Shown piece after piece: positions 63,921 to 64,000 of a stretch of 64,000 nt of DNA; the stretch's first letter is position 1, and the number at the start of each line of letters is the position of its first letter. Both the position numbers and the translations under genes were made by a program. Origin of the DNA: Ruminococcus bicirculans (ex Wegman et al. 2014) (GTDB taxonomy: Bacteria; Bacillota; Clostridia; Oscillospirales; Ruminococcaceae); contig NZ_HF545616.1 in the NCBI RefSeq assembly GCF_000723465.1, forward strand, positions 1 to 64,000. The letters run 5' to 3'. A model generated the notes under the pieces. The model had not been told where the DNA came from and did no database searches. It saw nothing but the letters and a program-made list of their open reading frames with translations.

Positions 63921-64000
63921 GTGAGTAATATCGTCCCCGCAGAAGAATTTTTCTGCAACCGAGATACCTCTTGCTGCTTTACAGGTCATAGGGACAGGGA
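63921..64000 (+). CDS. SLOG family protein (DUF1273/YpsA-like), start only
   Basis: The first 26 codons are inside the window and the gene runs off the edge. GTG 63921 follows AGGAGG by seven bases. The start ends in CCFTGHRDR, the hallmark N-terminal strand of DUF1273/YpsA proteins of the SLOG nucleotide-binding superfamily. Family function is unsettled. Confidence 0.75.
   Translation, partial: MSNIVPAEEFFCNRDTSCCFTGHRDR

Overview
The window opens on the first base of dnaA and reads like the numbered start of a circular chromosome from a low-to-mid GC Gram-positive anaerobe. The gene order dnaA-dnaN-yaaA-recF-remB-gyrB-gyrA, the Shine-Dalgarno-led genes with many GTG/TTG starts, the reverse-type rubrerythrin, the secreted GH5 cellulase and the C_GCAxxG_C_C protein all suggest Clostridia, most like Oscillospiraceae/Ruminococcus. 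The genus is an inference.

1-9.9 kb is the replication core: initiator, origin, sliding clamp, RecF, RemB and both gyrase subunits. 9.9-23.2 kb is housekeeping: serS, secDF, radC, a MATE pump, guaB, a cysteine-motif protein, rubrerythrin, a 2-hydroxyacid dehydrogenase and proBA. It is broken at 16.3-16.8 kb by a gene-free stretch full of small hairpins. 23.4-28.2 kb carries an orphan TatD-associated radical SAM protein and two paralogous ECF sigma factors, each fused to a transmembrane helix and a large outer domain. 28.3-41 kb mixes hisC, cbiB, a GH5 endoglucanase, a NatAB-type ABC exporter, a split zinc-ribbon/membrane protein, an aminotransferase and an HtrA protease.

40.2-53.7 kb looks like one long unit: two LolD-type ATPases (one with an AbrB-like tail), a giant solute-binding protein with sugar-binding-like modules, four MalFG-type permeases, an NHL/TPR membrane protein, a Yip1 membrane protein and a DUF5696-like secreted protein. 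A UUCG-capped terminator closes it. An adaptor lipoprotein and a 991-residue FtsX permease follow and could use the two ATPases. 58-64 kb holds purine nucleoside phosphorylase, zinc-ribbon membrane proteins, an S-adenosylhomocysteine-type deaminase, alanine racemase and the first codons of a SLOG (DUF1273-like) protein.

Most unusual points: (1) the origin uses TTTTCAACA-like boxes instead of TTATCCACA, with matching DnaA-trios and a changed DnaA recognition motif; (2) a second dense cluster of the same boxes lies 31 kb away; (3) the twin membrane-tethered sigma factors share an internal ribosome binding site with ATG and a conserved upstream element; (4) an A AAA AAG slippery site would join two overlapping ORFs into a protein almost the length of an intact homologue in the window; (5) the large transporter supercluster has no obvious described function.
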